NCBI RefSeq assembly: GCF_905475395.1
Contig: NC_058337.1
Location: 101,860,368-101,924,367 of the forward strand
Source of the DNA: Chrysoperla carnea
Taxonomy: Eukaryota; Arthropoda; Insecta; Neuroptera; Chrysopidae
Length of the DNA stretch: 64,000 nt
Direction of reading: 5' to 3'
In this document: piece after piece, positions 1-11,236 of the stretch
How the letters are laid out: the number at the start of each line of letters is the position of its first letter
Numbering within the stretch: the stretch's first letter is position 1
The notes under the pieces: generated by a model
Databases searched by the model: none
What the model was told of the DNA's origin: nothing
What the model saw: the letters and a program-made list of their open reading frames with translations, nothing else
Made by a program: the position numbers and the translations under genes

Positions 1-744
1 CTAGTGTAGCGCCACTTTCTTATAAGTTGACAGTGGGTTAATCAGGCTTCCGTACCGTAGACCGTACCCTATTTTATACATATAAACCTATCCTAAACCA
101 TATGTATACATAATATAAATATGTCTATATAAATATTCTTGAACATAATTATTTAACTTACTTTTACCCCTCTAGTTAATAAATTTAACTCAAAGTGAAG
201 AATATACTTTGTGTGTACTTTTTTTTACTTAATTTATGCAAACAATATACCTCTTTACAGTTCTTTATTATTGTCTTCTTAGGGGTTTGCCAAATAAAAC
301 CTTCGCAAAAGTCAATGAAATGGTTATTGTTATGCAGGTCTTTTTTCTTATCCTTTGTTTGAAACTTTGTGGTGTTTTTCTAATATTTACTAAGAATTAC
401 TTACATCCCCATATAGTTGTAAAAAAATTGTGATGTCTCACTTTTCTTGTATTTTTTAGGATTTAAGTAACAGACTTGTGGGCTCTATAAATTTATGAAT
501 CCATTATTCTATTTTACTCGTTCCCAAACTCGAAATTATTTTAGGAATAGAATTCGCTCACTTATTGACGGACAAACAGAAATAGATAAAATAAATCAAT
601 AATTAATTTAACTCTAAATCAAGAATATGCTATTTATATGCTAAGGTATGTTTATTTGTTAGCGCTCAAAACTTTATATTTCAAGGTTTAGTTTAATATA
701 TCGCTCGTATATATATTACTTTTGTTTGAAGAATTTTCTTGAAA

Positions 745-965
745 ATATTTCTGTTTTCCCATGAGAGTCCAAATGAGGGCAGAACTTAAGTTTCAAACAA
801 TGATTCTATTGATTTAAATTTCGTACAAACAGATCCAATAATATTAAGAGGGTCAAATGGGTCAATTTACGTGTCAAATAGGTCAATTGTTTTGGTTAAG
901 AATTTGTTTTTCTAGAAAACGAAAAAAAAAATACTAGAAAAGTTTTCGAGGACCGCTATTTTATC
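745..965 (+). repeat. Decayed family A (variant B) fragment
   Basis: CCCATGAGAGTCCAAATGAGG resembles the family A word CCCGTGAGGGCGCAAATTAGG. The stretch around 905-950 (TCTAGAAAACGAAA, then TTTTCGAGGACCGCTATT) resembles the variant B body seen at 45690-45850 on the other strand. The similarity is weak and scattered. Confidence 0.3.
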
Positions 966-1276
966 CAACATAAATCTTTTTGTTTTTTGTATATATAATT
1001 ATAAGTTTTTTTTTTTGCTTATTTCAAAAAAAATTTCTTCTGAAGGGGTTTCCGAAGTATATTTTGTTTAAAACTTCTAAAAACTCAAGAATTGTAATTA
1101 TCAAGACTGAAAAGTAATGCCACCTTATAGAATTTTTGAGCTTGCCAAAATCCTAAAATGATGTTTGTAACAGCCCTTGGCAAAATCCCGAAAAGTAATT
1201 ACATCCCTTTTCAATTGTTAAAAATACCTTGGGCCTAGAATGAGCCAAAAATAATAAACAATAAAGTATGGGATGT

Positions 1277-1395
1277 TGATTACTCTTTCACGCAAAAACT
1301 ACTCAATGGATTTTAATGTAACTTTACAGTAATAATAAAGCTCATTTATCGGAATAGCATATGGGCTATAATTTATAAAGATACTTGCATTTACT
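1277..1395 (+). repeat. Fragment of dispersed element E
   Basis: The words CTTTCACGCAAAAACTACT and GGGCTATAATTTATAAAGAT match, with divergence, the element at 4701-5128 and another fragment at 24443-24540. All three share a Ser/Thr-free non-coding text around ACTATAATTTATAAAGAT. It looks like a decayed non-autonomous transposon copy. Confidence 0.4.
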
Positions 1396-2213
1396 CGCCC
1401 ATTTCGCTGGATGATTTCAATTTTAGAAGCAAATTAGATATTTAATAAATCACCACAACTTCCCTCTGAATGATACTAAAACTATAAAACATACTTTATT
1501 GTACCAAATTTTCATATGCAAACTCGTCATATTCATTTTTTTTTCAACAATGATTTTCAATTATACAATATTAAATTTTTTCTCTCGTTTAGCATATTAT
1601 TAATATAAATTTATTAACAAACAAAACATTTTTAACAAGGGGTGCTAAAAATGATTAATTATATTACTTTATTTAGCCCAAATATTATTATATACCCTTC
1701 CAAAAAAAAAAAAGCGCTTTCAACACACTAGGATTAAATTAAATGTGTACACACAAAAAAAATATAATTCGTTCTTGGTAACAGGAACGAGTGGTATATG
1801 TTTGGTCCAACCCTCTTTTAATAATTTTTAATGTAAACAAAATTCTTTAATAAAAAAAGTTCATACTTATATTTTGTCAATATTTATCATAATAATACGA
1901 TATAATAATAATAACCAGCCCGGTGTTCTACAATTTTGCGTAACATGAGTAAAGAAGACCTTTGTATAATGTTTACAAATAGTAATTTTTATATAATGGC
2001 TCCGTAGTCACATAAAGGTACAGTTATTATTTGTAAATCTGGAAACCTTTTTATTGACAGTAATTGTCAGGCTTCATAATTTACTTCTGAGATATAAAAA
2101 TGTATAAAAAAATTAAAATCGATTAATAAAAATTGAAAAATTTAAGTAATTATATCAATCTTCCTCTTGCAAAACAACTTTTGATATGTAGTCTCTATGA
2201 CAGTTGCAAGTTA

Positions 2214-2228
2214 TGACGTCATCACGTG
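2214..2228. promoter_or_regulatory. Adjacent CRE and E-box palindromes
   Basis: A perfect cAMP-response element (TGACGTCA, 2214-2221) is followed after one base by a perfect E-box (CACGTG, 2223-2228). CpG-containing palindromes are rare in this AT-rich intron, so an intronic enhancer is possible. There is no proof of function from sequence alone. Confidence 0.3.
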
Positions 2229-3520
2229 CTATTTTCTTCTCTTTCTATTTGTGCATTTAAATTCTTCATATTTTCGTAGTTTTTGATTTTAACCAAAAGA
2301 AGATTTGACACGATGTTTTTGATCGATAACGAACGTAGATTGAAGCAATAAACAAATTTTAGAACCCAGGCCTATTGTGAATAATATTTTTTTGAGAGTT
2401 CATTTTAACAACTTGGGTTTTTTAACTGAAACTTCAGTTCACGAGAATCTATTAGACAAATTCCAACCAATTTTTTTTCTGCATTACGAATTTTAACAGA
2501 TGAACTAAGAATTATACAAAATTTTTATGTATCGTGAAACGTACTGCTATCATAATTTAAAACTTCAACCATATTAAATCCGTTTTTTTTTCTTCTATTT
2601 ATTTCTTTCCCTTTGCATTGTATCCTCTCGTAAACAGCTTCTGCGAATTCTCTAATTCTCTGATTAGACATTGGACTCTTTGATTACTCAATGTAAAAGC
2701 TCCTAATTTAATAATTATTTTCACATAAAAGACATCGCATAATGTACTTACTGTATAATAATGGTAATTTTTTAAGCATGACCAAAATTAAGGCGAGTGC
2801 ATTTTTCTGACCCTATGAAATTTTATCACTGTCGACGACGTGTTCATTCTGGATGCAGTAGAATATCGGTATGTAGGTTAGGTTACAGTCAAAGATGTGA
2901 GTTCATATTGGGCATGATATTGAACACAGGCGGTTTTGACGAATGATTTTTAACGCTTAAATTAAACATAATGATTAAAAAATTTGTTAAAGCTTCAAAA
3001 AATAGTGCATTGGATTTGTTTGTCTTGAAAAGTTAATTTAGTAAAAAATGGTGGGAGCGCAAATAAATATATCTTACATAGCCAACATTAATATACACAT
3101 AATTTAATTGCGCTTCCACCCATTTGAAATAAAATAACTATCTTATGGGCATATAGAGAAAAAATCAGTGCCTTGAAATTTTCATACTAGTCAAGCATAT
3201 TTTTGTATCTACCGTTTTGTATCAAGATTCGCAAACCCAAACAGGATTGAGGTATAAATCACCTACATTTAAATAACTCCACGAGAGGCTTTTGTCAAAA
3301 TAACTATATTGTGAAACATGGGCAGATAGGTAGTGGACCTATCTTCCACTTTATACCAAATTTTTTCGAAAATTTTGAGAGTGTATGTCTCTCTTTTGAT
3401 TGAAAGTAAGACAAAATTTTGTAAAAATGCCAGTTAGGCTCATTGCTAACTTTCTGATAATGTTTCGTAGTTCTGTCGTTTCCTCAGTTATTTAAATTTT
3501 CTTGATATACTTTCAGAGTT

Positions 3521-4061
3521 TTTATACCATGTATATATGAAATATACATAGTATATTAAGTTTAGTCCCAAGTTTGTAACGCTTAAAAATAATGATGCTA
3601 GGAAAAAAATTTTGTCATAGGTGTTCATAAAATCACCCAATTAGTACATTTCACGACACGATAACTCAAAAACGAAAAAAGATATCGAGCTGAAATTTTT
3701 TACAGCGTACTCAGGACGTAAAAAGTGAGGTCAAGTTCGTAAATGAGCATCATAGGTCAATTGGGTCTTAGGTCCGTAGGACCCATCTTGTAAACCGTTA
3801 GAGATAGAACAAAAGTGTAAATGTAAAAAATGATCCTTATCAAAAATTAAACAACTTTTGTTTGAAACATTTTTTCGTAAACATCACTGTTTACCCGTGA
3901 GGGCGCCAATTAGGCGGAAATTTTATAATATGTACTATACTTGATTATCAGTTATGTATGTGTCACATGTTTGTATGTGTAATGTAATGTAATAAAGAAA
4001 TCAACACTGACTATGCATGGTATTTCAACAATTAACTCAGTCAATTGTTTGTTTTCACTTG
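3521..4061 (+). repeat. Family A repeat, full-length copy (forward)
   Basis: This copy sets the family's landmarks. It begins TTTATACCATGTATATATG. It then has AGTTTGTAACGCTTAAAAA, a GTTCATAAAATCACC block, GATAACTCAAAAACGAAA, AGGACGTAAAAAGTGAGGTC, TTGTAAACCGTTAGAGATAG and GTTTACCCGTGAGGGCGC. It ends with CAATTAACTCAGTCAATTG and TTTGTTTTCACTTG. No protein is encoded. At least a dozen copies or fragments lie in the window in both orientations, so it is a dispersed non-coding element. This copy lacks the GTCC/GTCT tract that other copies carry between the TTAGTCCATTTCC block and GATAACTC. Confidence 0.85.
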
Positions 4062-4477
4062 TTCATATTCAAATTATTAATTTCTTCCTACGGAACCTCA
4101 CTTTATAGTTTATTCTAACATTTACTTTACGAATTTATTGTATTTTATTTATATAACAATATATTATGAATAGTCTGGAGAATTGAAAAAAAAAATTAAA
4201 AATAATCATACACTTGGTTTAACGCTAATTGTGTTAGGTGAACTGTTTCAGACCTTTTTTCTGTATTTAAAGGTAAATATCTCTAGGTAGGTCTACATAT
4301 AAAATATATATCCTATAGTCTGACTATATTCTATACGTATTCAATATAATAAATAATATTTATTTTTTCTAGTTTTATATAAATAAATAGAATTTTGCAA
4401 AATATATTTATTTTATTTATTCCATCTTTTATGTTTAATGCTAGTTTCATGTTTATACATGTATAACGGTTTGAATA

Positions 4478-4699
4478 TAAAATATATAAATGACTTAGTT
4501 AATTCTGTTCTCTGTTATATAGTAAATATATTAAAAATTTGATTAATCTACAAATTAAAGTCGAATGTATGCCTTTTCTCTACAAAAAAATTTTTAAATT
4601 AAACATATTTCTATATTTATTTAGTTTGTTCTTATACAAAAGTGTGCACACCTTATAGTATAAATATGTACTACACTTTGAGAAAGATAGCTTTATAGT
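4478..4699 (+). repeat. Direct repeat R, left copy
   Basis: A block of about 220 bp, from TAAAATATATAAATGA to GAGAAAGATAGCTTTATAGT, recurs at 5129-5335 with substitutions and small indels. The two copies flank element E directly, giving an R-E-R structure. No coding sequence is visible. Confidence 0.75.
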
Positions 4700-4700
4700 C

Positions 4701-5128
4701 TCTATTTTTATATTATAAATGCGAAAGTAAGCATTTTTGTTTGTTTGTTTGTTTGTTACGCTTTCAGGCTTAAACTAGCGAATGGTTTTTTATGAAATTT
4801 TACAACAATATAGCTGATATATCAGAATAACACATGAACTATAATTTATAAAGATATATTAAAAAAAATGAAAAAATTTAATTTGACATTTGAAATGGTA
4901 ATAAATTACAGATTTCTGTAAAAATAGTAAATATAAAATATTTTAAGACCATCTCTCTGATACACTCAATGAATAATTACTATTATACATTTAAAAAAAT
5001 AATGTATTTTACCTGTGTAAAACAATTTTCACCATTATTTCGCGAGTGTTATAGAAAAGGAATAAGCGGGAGCAATCTTTATAAATCTTTAATTTTAAAC
5101 CCAGCGAAGCGGGCGGATATCACTCTAG
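4701..5128 (+). mobile_element. Non-autonomous element E (insect AAATGCGAAAGTAA type)
   Basis: It starts TCTATTTTTATATTATAAATG and includes AAATGCGAAAGTAAGC, a (GTTT)n run and GTTACGCTTTCAGGCTTAAA. It ends with a short GC-rich hairpin-like stretch (GCGAAGCGGGCGG), then CTAG. This text resembles a class of non-autonomous elements common in insect genomes. The TC start and CTAG end are compatible with a Helitron, but the left flank is not A, so the class stays open. Fragments lie at 1277 and 24443. Confidence 0.5.
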
Positions 5129-5335
5129 TAAAATATATAAATGATTTTGTTAATTCTATTTTCTGTTTTATATTAAAAATTTGATTAATCTAGTTTAAAG
5201 TCTGCCTTTTCTCTACAAAATTTTTTAATTAAACATATTTTCTACATTTATTGCGTTTGTTCTTATGCAAAAGTGTACACACCTTATAGTATTAATGCGT
5301 AAATAATATACTTTGAGAAAGATAGCTTTGTAGTA
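5129..5335 (+). repeat. Direct repeat R, right copy
   Basis: Second copy of the block at 4478-4699, starting right after the CTAG end of element E. Shared words include AAAAATTTGATTAATCTA, GCCTTTTCTCTACAAAA and GAGAAAGATAGCTTT. It has diverged visibly from the left copy, so the duplication is not recent. Confidence 0.75.
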
Positions 5336-6019
5336 TTACAAGCAAATCCGTTTCTCGCGACCGTTTCTTTTTATGGTAAAAAATTAAGAATAATTATACG
5401 TAAAGAGTGCTATAAAATAAATTAACCTTGTCCTCTGCTTTCGATCCCCTGATTCTATACCCACTGCACAGTATTCTCCACTACTTAATCCGCTATTTCA
5501 TTCCATTACTCCCCTTTATTTTCCAAGAAGGCCTTTGACGTTGAAACTCGCTTTATATAACAAAAACTAAAAAAAAGTAAATAAATTTTCAACCAAATCA
5601 ATCCAACAAAAAATTTATGAATAAGAATTGATTATTCAAATCCAATTTAAAAAAAATAAACGTAAATAATTTTTTTTTAAAAGTACAATTTAACAAAGTA
5701 GTCAATGTGCTCTTAAAATGCAAGTAATATCAAATTAGGTCTTATAAACTGCTTGAGACCATCTTGGAACCTCCCACCCCTACAAAAGCAAAACATGCCA
5801 ACAACATACATAGTCGCATCAATGAATGTTTTTTCTCGGGAGTCCTCAATATCAGCACCGTTTTTGATCGGTTTTATTTTCAAAATGATTCTTTTTGTAT
5901 ATTATTCAAATAATCTGGAGAGAGAAAAGGCAATGTCCCGACTGATATATCGTCGACCAGCGTAAATCGCTAATGATAGAAGTTTCATATTTCGAGAGAA
6001 TATTAATTTTAGACTGTAG

Positions 6020-6190
6020 GTGTCATTTAAGAAAATATATTTTGAAATTCATCCCCTAAAGTGGTGAAATAGAGTATGAAAGTTTGTATGAAAATATATA
6101 CAAACCGCCATTTTTGAGTTCACTATACATAACCGATTTTAAAAATTCTTCAATCTTATCAAATTTCAACCGGGTGCGAATTTTTGTACC
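6020..6190 (+). mobile_element. Probable transposon-derived fragment
   Basis: ATTCATCCCCTAAAG, GGTGAAATAGAGTATG and AAAGTTTGTATGAAAAT form a text that I associate with widespread non-autonomous insect elements. No ends or target duplication can be defined and no protein is encoded. The surrounding 5340-6820 region shows nothing else that I can support. Confidence 0.35.
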
Positions 6191-6826
6191 TTCGCATGTT
6201 TAAATTGGCCGGGTACTAAACCAAGATAATGAGAAGAAATCATCTACACAAAGGTTTATTATCCTAAAAATTGGAAGCTTCTCGTGTCATTTTTATATTC
6301 CTCTTTGTACTTTCATTATAAAAAAAAACAGACATGCTACCATGTTGTACATGTTAGTAATATTAAAACAAAATACAAATCGATCAAGTGTGAAGATTAC
6401 ATTATTCCAAAATTCTGGTAGTTACAGTATGTTGTTTTTACAAATACAAAAGAAATTGTGTACTTTTATTTTGCTTCCACCATTACTTGTAAACTTCTTG
6501 ATCATATATGGGTAATTTTCAAGTAACCCATCTTAAGCTGGATCAGAAACAGCGAGTTTTGAAGCTATGACTTCAGTAAATATTAGTATTTTTTTCAATG
6601 GGAGATCTGCTTTTTTACCTTAAGATTGATTAAACCACGTAAGCTTTCTCTATCGATATTTGACTTTTTTTTTCTGAATATTTTTTTAACTGTGGTTCAC
6701 ACGACTGTTATAAATACGTCGCTAGTTGAAGCATTATCCAAGCAAAAAAATAGTAATCCTTGTTTAAAATAAACTTTTTCTTGATTAAAAATTTTGTCAA
6801 AAAATCTTATTTATAGGTTTGAAATA

Positions 6827-6860
6827 TAACTAATTCTTTTTCTTTTTGTTTCAGGTAAGA
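6827..6860 (+). promoter_or_regulatory. Recursive splice site 1 (zero-length exon)
   Basis: A branch-point-like ACTAAT is followed by an unbroken pyrimidine tract and TTTCAG, ending at 6854. It is joined directly to GTAAGA at 6855-6860. A strong 3' splice site fused to a strong 5' splice site (CAG|GTAAG) is the defining structure of recursive splice sites in long insect introns. The second site at 23228/23229 has almost the same layout. Both are on the strand of the Frizzled exon and should split its last intron into segments. Confidence 0.7.
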
Positions 6861-7363
6861 GCTATAAACATCGAATTCAAATAATGTAAGTTATAATGAG
6901 TGCAATTAGTATCAACATGAAAATCAGGTTTTATTAATATATAATCTAAAAAATATATAATCCCTCATTCTATAAGAAAGAAATTAGCGAAGTTTAGGAG
7001 AACCTATTAAATTTTTATAAAAGGTTAGTGATCTGACGTTTTTATTCCGTTTTATTCAAAAGGGCCAAAAAAGATCAACTAGAAAAACCTATGGTTTTCG
7101 ACATTCTTTTAAGACGAGTATAAAGCAAGTTTTTGACATTATTTAGTTTGGAGGAAGTGATAAATTGTGATAAATTATTATGCACTTCCCAGATAAGAGA
7201 AATTCATATTAAAGAGTTTTCGGCGTCACTGATAACAAATTAGAAATCAAAATTATTATAAAATTTCAAACTGTTAAGTAAAATGCATTTTACGTTGCGT
7301 AATTTACTGTATTTGCTAAAGTACAATTAATAGAAGGTAATAGACATTATATTGACTACAATT

Positions 7364-7745
7364 ATTATACCCTGTATATATGAAATATGTATCAAAGTAT
7401 ACTAAATTTAGTCCCAAGTTTGTAACGCTTAAAAATATTGATGGATTAATGACTAATTAGTGGATCCGGTTGTTCCTGTATCGTGCTAAGGACGTAAAAA
7501 GTGAGTTCGTAAATGAGCAACATGGGTCGATTTTGTTTTGAGGGCGTAATTAGGACAAAACTTTGGTGTCCACTTTTTTCAAATCAAATCACAAGGAATT
7601 GAAAACTTGCAGTTAATTTGACTTCAACTAGTGGTTTTGTGGAACATTCTCGAAAAACAAAATAATTCAAGAAAAGATTTTCGAAAGCTCTTCTAATTTA
7701 TTAAAAATAGTGCAATCACTGACATTCAACACTTTTTATACAATC
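7364..7745 (+). repeat. Family A repeat, variant B body (forward)
   Basis: It opens with TTATACCCTGTATATATGAA and TAGTCCCAAGTTTGTAACG, has GAGGGCGTAATTAGGACAAA, then leaves the usual family A text. The inner part (CTTCAACTAGTGGTTTTGTG, ATTCTCGAAAAACAAAA) matches the inverse of 45690-45850. It closes near 7740 with CACTGACATTCAACACTTTT, which corresponds to the family A 3' region. Confidence 0.65.
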
Positions 7746-7831
7746 AAGAAATATTGAATTGATTTTCCTTAAAATTGGGCAATACAGTATGCTAATATGC
7801 AAGTACTGGATCCAGTTTACTATGGAGTTAT

Positions 7832-8330
7832 ACAGGGTGTTTTTTTTAAGTTCACATATACTTGAAATTCGAAAAATAACTATTATCGATAAAAATGCTT
7901 CAAACGAAAAATGAATAGGCGAAAACGTACTGAAAAGTTTTACCTAAAATTATTCTTTCGAAAAATTGTTTCTGCGAAATCAAAGCACCTCTTCAAAAGA
8001 CAATTTTCCAATAAATCCAATAACAGTGGTTTGTTTTTCTATAAAGACCATTTTTGTTGAAATTGAATGAACAAACGCACAAAAAGCTAGATTTTTGCTA
8101 TGAATTACTGTTCTAAACTATTTGGTTTACGGAAAAAAGTTTCAAACAAAAAGTGTTTGCGTATTTATATAGAACAACTTTTTAATTTAAAGCGTTTATC
8201 TAATAATTGTCAGTTATGAATCAGAGTGTGGTTTTAATTGAACCTGAAAAGGTTTGAATTCGATTCTGTATAAAATGTGTGCCTTTGAGACTAACATTTT
8301 TCGTTTGAATTATTTTCCTTGATTAAATTT
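7832..8330. mobile_element. CAGGGTGT inverted-repeat element
   Basis: It starts TACAGGGTGTTTTTTTTAAG and soon has GAAATTCGAAAAATA and TTCAAACGAAAAATG. The right end carries the inverse (ACATTTTTCGTTTGAAT). The inner TTTGGTTTACGGAAAAAAG and GTATAAAATGTGTGCCTTTG match the inverse of 43072-43310. It is a TIR-type non-autonomous DNA element without coding sequence; the right terminus is decayed. Confidence 0.5.
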
Positions 8331-8692
8331 ATCAAATAATAAAAAACAACAGTATTGTTTATTTATTACATGTATGTATACAATCTATATATATGCAGAG
8401 ACATTGGCACCATCTGTGAGCTACATCTAATACTAAAATATAATTGGCTATATTTAATTTTAATTTTAATTGAGTGGCCATCTGTAGATCCTTTCAAGTA
8501 TTAAAAAACATCATAATGAAATACAAAAAACGTGATAACAAAATACAAACAATTAATTTTTGCAGTTTTACAGTAGAATAACTAAAAAAATTAAGTGATA
8601 TTAATACAAGTAAAGGAAAAATTTTAATTATAGTTATTATAATTTTAAAGTTATTTATTAATTCATTGTTATTTTAGCAATAAAATGCCACG

Positions 8693-8836
8693 ATGCGACG
8701 TCGTACATTGATTGGTCGTAAAGAACGTGATCGTAATCGATCATTAATGGGTGATCATCCTTTTGAGATTGCTCAAAAGAATTTGAATTTTGAAGTATGT
8801 AATGTATCTCATCGTCGTTGGTTTGATTTGTCATAA
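8693..8836 (+). CDS. Possible small ORF, 47 codons, unknown
   Basis: A short ATG-to-TAA ORF encodes a basic peptide. It begins MRRRTLIGRKERDRN and ends SHRRWFDLS. All nine arginines use CGT or CGA, the codons favoured in the real genes of this window (Frizzled, TRF2). Its GC content is higher than that of the flanks. An in-frame TAA lies 12 bases before the ATG, so it is not an open extension of an upstream exon. An AATAAA (8843-8848) lies just after the stop. I do not recognise the sequence. It could be a true small ORF, a decayed exon, or chance. A longer ORF on the opposite strand covers the same bases and has less gene-like codon use. Confidence 0.3.
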   Translation: MRRRTLIGRKERDRNRSLMGDHPFEIAQKNLNFEVCNVSHRRWFDLS

Positions 8837-9910
8837 ATTTAAAATAAAAAATGAATTGAATATTTTCACAGCGCATAATAACATGGATCTATTTTATATG
8901 ATACCATTCGCGAGCCATTACAAAGTTATCTTTTAGCTAGTTTACAATAAACCAGAAGAAAATATGATAAAACAGGAAATTTATTCAGTCGTTACCCAAT
9001 AATTGAATATTTGAATACCTAAACGATACGGATTCCCAATACCAACTTGAAAATATTTATGATATAAGAAAAAAGTACCTATATGCATACACACAAATAT
9101 AAAAACTTGGTATTTTATAAAACGAACACATGTTTATTGTTAAGGTGTTTGATATTCATAAAAGCAAGCAGGTGATGTATAAAAAATAATAAAGAAGAAT
9201 TGTTGATTGAACTACAGTAAGTAAAACGGAAAGAAACTTCATCAGGTACCTCCTCCTTTTATCATATGTCTTTTTTACACACATAATATACCAATGCTTA
9301 AAATTGTATAAAAGAAAGAGATGAAATAAGGATAACTTGATATGATTTGCAATGTTTTTTTTTGACATTCTTGACGATTTTTTCTATACTCTTTTCTATA
9401 CCCGACAAACACTTCATTACGATTACAATTCTGCCAGATCCATTTCGATGCTTATCGCTAGGTTATCCACAAAATATGCATTCAAATAGAGAAAAACTGG
9501 AGCACCGTGGGTGGCTTCGAACATGATAAATTTGTGGCTTTTCATTTACATTAAAAAATAAAAATAACATGTACACTTTGTATGAAAAATATCATATTTT
9601 TGATAAGATAGATTATAAAAATACGTCAACTATTTATTACCTATCATACATCGAAGACCGTCATCATACATCGAAGACCGAACATCTACTTGAGGGTAAA
9701 TCGGGTGCATACTTGAGAGTTAGAAAATTTCCCGTTCGAAGCTGGACACGGTTACAACTCATGTTAGAGAGGTCTATTTTTTTTTTAAATCTTAGGTTTT
9801 CTGAGAGTATGAAATGATTACGCACGCATTACACACAATACATTGTTTGGAGACTTTTTCTTTATTCTATACATAAGAACGTCCATAAAAACTTTGCTTA
9901 CTTCATATAT

Positions 9911-10463
9911 TTTAATGCCATGTACGTATGTAATATATATCAAGGTATACTAAGTTTAGTCCCAAGTTTGTAACGTTTAAAAATATTGATGCTACCAAAA
10001 ATATTTTGGTGTTCATAAAATCACCTAATTAGTCCATTTCCGGTAGTTCTTCTGTCTGTCTGTCTGTCCATCTTTCATTACGATAACTCAAAAACGAATA
10101 GGAATAGCAAATTGAATTTATAACGTGCTTATTACGTAAAAAGTGAGGTCGAGTTCGTAAATGAGCAACATAGGTCAATTAGATCTTGGGTCCGTACGAC
10201 CCATCTTGTAAACCGAGATAGAACAAAAGTTCAAAAAAATGTTAAAAAGAACAAATGTAAAAAATATTTCTTATAAAAAATTTTACAATTTTATTAGAAA
10301 TATTTTTTCGTAATTATGACTGTTTACCCGTTAGGGCGCAAATTTTATAGTTATTGAGATATCAGTTATGTATGTGTGACATGTATGTACCTATGTGTAA
10401 TCTCAACACTGTCTATACATGGTATTTCAACAATTAACTCATTCAATTGTTTGTTTTCACTTG
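9911..10463 (+). repeat. Family A repeat (forward)
   Basis: Near full-length copy: TTTAATGCCATGTACGTATG start, TCCCAAGTTTGTAACG, a CTGTCTGTCTGTC tract, ATAACTCAAAAACGAA, TTGTAAACCGAGATAG, CCCGTTAGGGCGCAAATT, ending TCAATTGTTTGTTTTCACTT. The AACCGTTAGAGATAG word is shortened here. Confidence 0.8.
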
Positions 10464-11236
10464 TTTGTACCTATATTCCGTTTTCCAAGCGAATATCGTT
10501 TAATAAAATTTTAGAAGACAAACGAAAATATATGCAACTTTTCAATCACTTTTCATTCCATTTTAGTGAAAAATCGGAAATTTTTTATGTGAATTTTTTT
10601 TTGTATTTTGAGAAGTGAAACCCCAAGATGATAGCACTTATAATAAAAATATAGAAAACTTTTAAAAATGAACACTACATAATATATTCGCTGTATGTAC
10701 CAGGCATTACATTAAAGTATAAGCATCTTCAAAAAAAGTATTCATTACGTTAGGTACCTTAAAGAGCCTTTTTAAATGTTTTTGATATGATAATTCTTGA
10801 ATGAATTTGTATAATAATAATTATGATTCAAAACTTAACATACAATTGGTCATTTCCGTTATTAAATTCCTTTATTTTGTTGTTGTAAGTAATTGTATAT
10901 TCTTCACAAAAAAAAAGTATAATCATTACATAATTTTGATGGATAAGGGAAATTGAAATGTTTATTAGTCATTAAGAGATTTTGTTAATATACTAAAATT
11001 TCGTTTTTTGTAATTTAAATAATGTTTCGAAAAAATGTATGTTGTTACTTTCAAAATAATTATTTTAGGTGACCTTCAATTGAATACCTAATCATCGAAA
11101 TTAACGTTTAACTATAGTGAGATTAATGTGAAGATTATGAAAGATATAATCAATGAGAACGTAATTAACTTCAAATTTTCAGTTGTCCAAGTTATAAAGA
11201 ATGTGCCTAAAAATCAAAATTATAGAAAGACTTGTT

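Noticed and set aside
4701-5128. Complete Helitron
   Set aside because: TC start and CTAG end are suggestive, but the left flank is not A, the 3' hairpin is weak and there is no Rep/helicase. Kept as an unclassified element.
8658-8876. 72-codon - strand ORF opposite the 47-codon ORF
   Set aside because: Its codon use is less gene-like than that of the + strand frame, and no domain or splice context is visible. I preferred the + strand reading, with low confidence.
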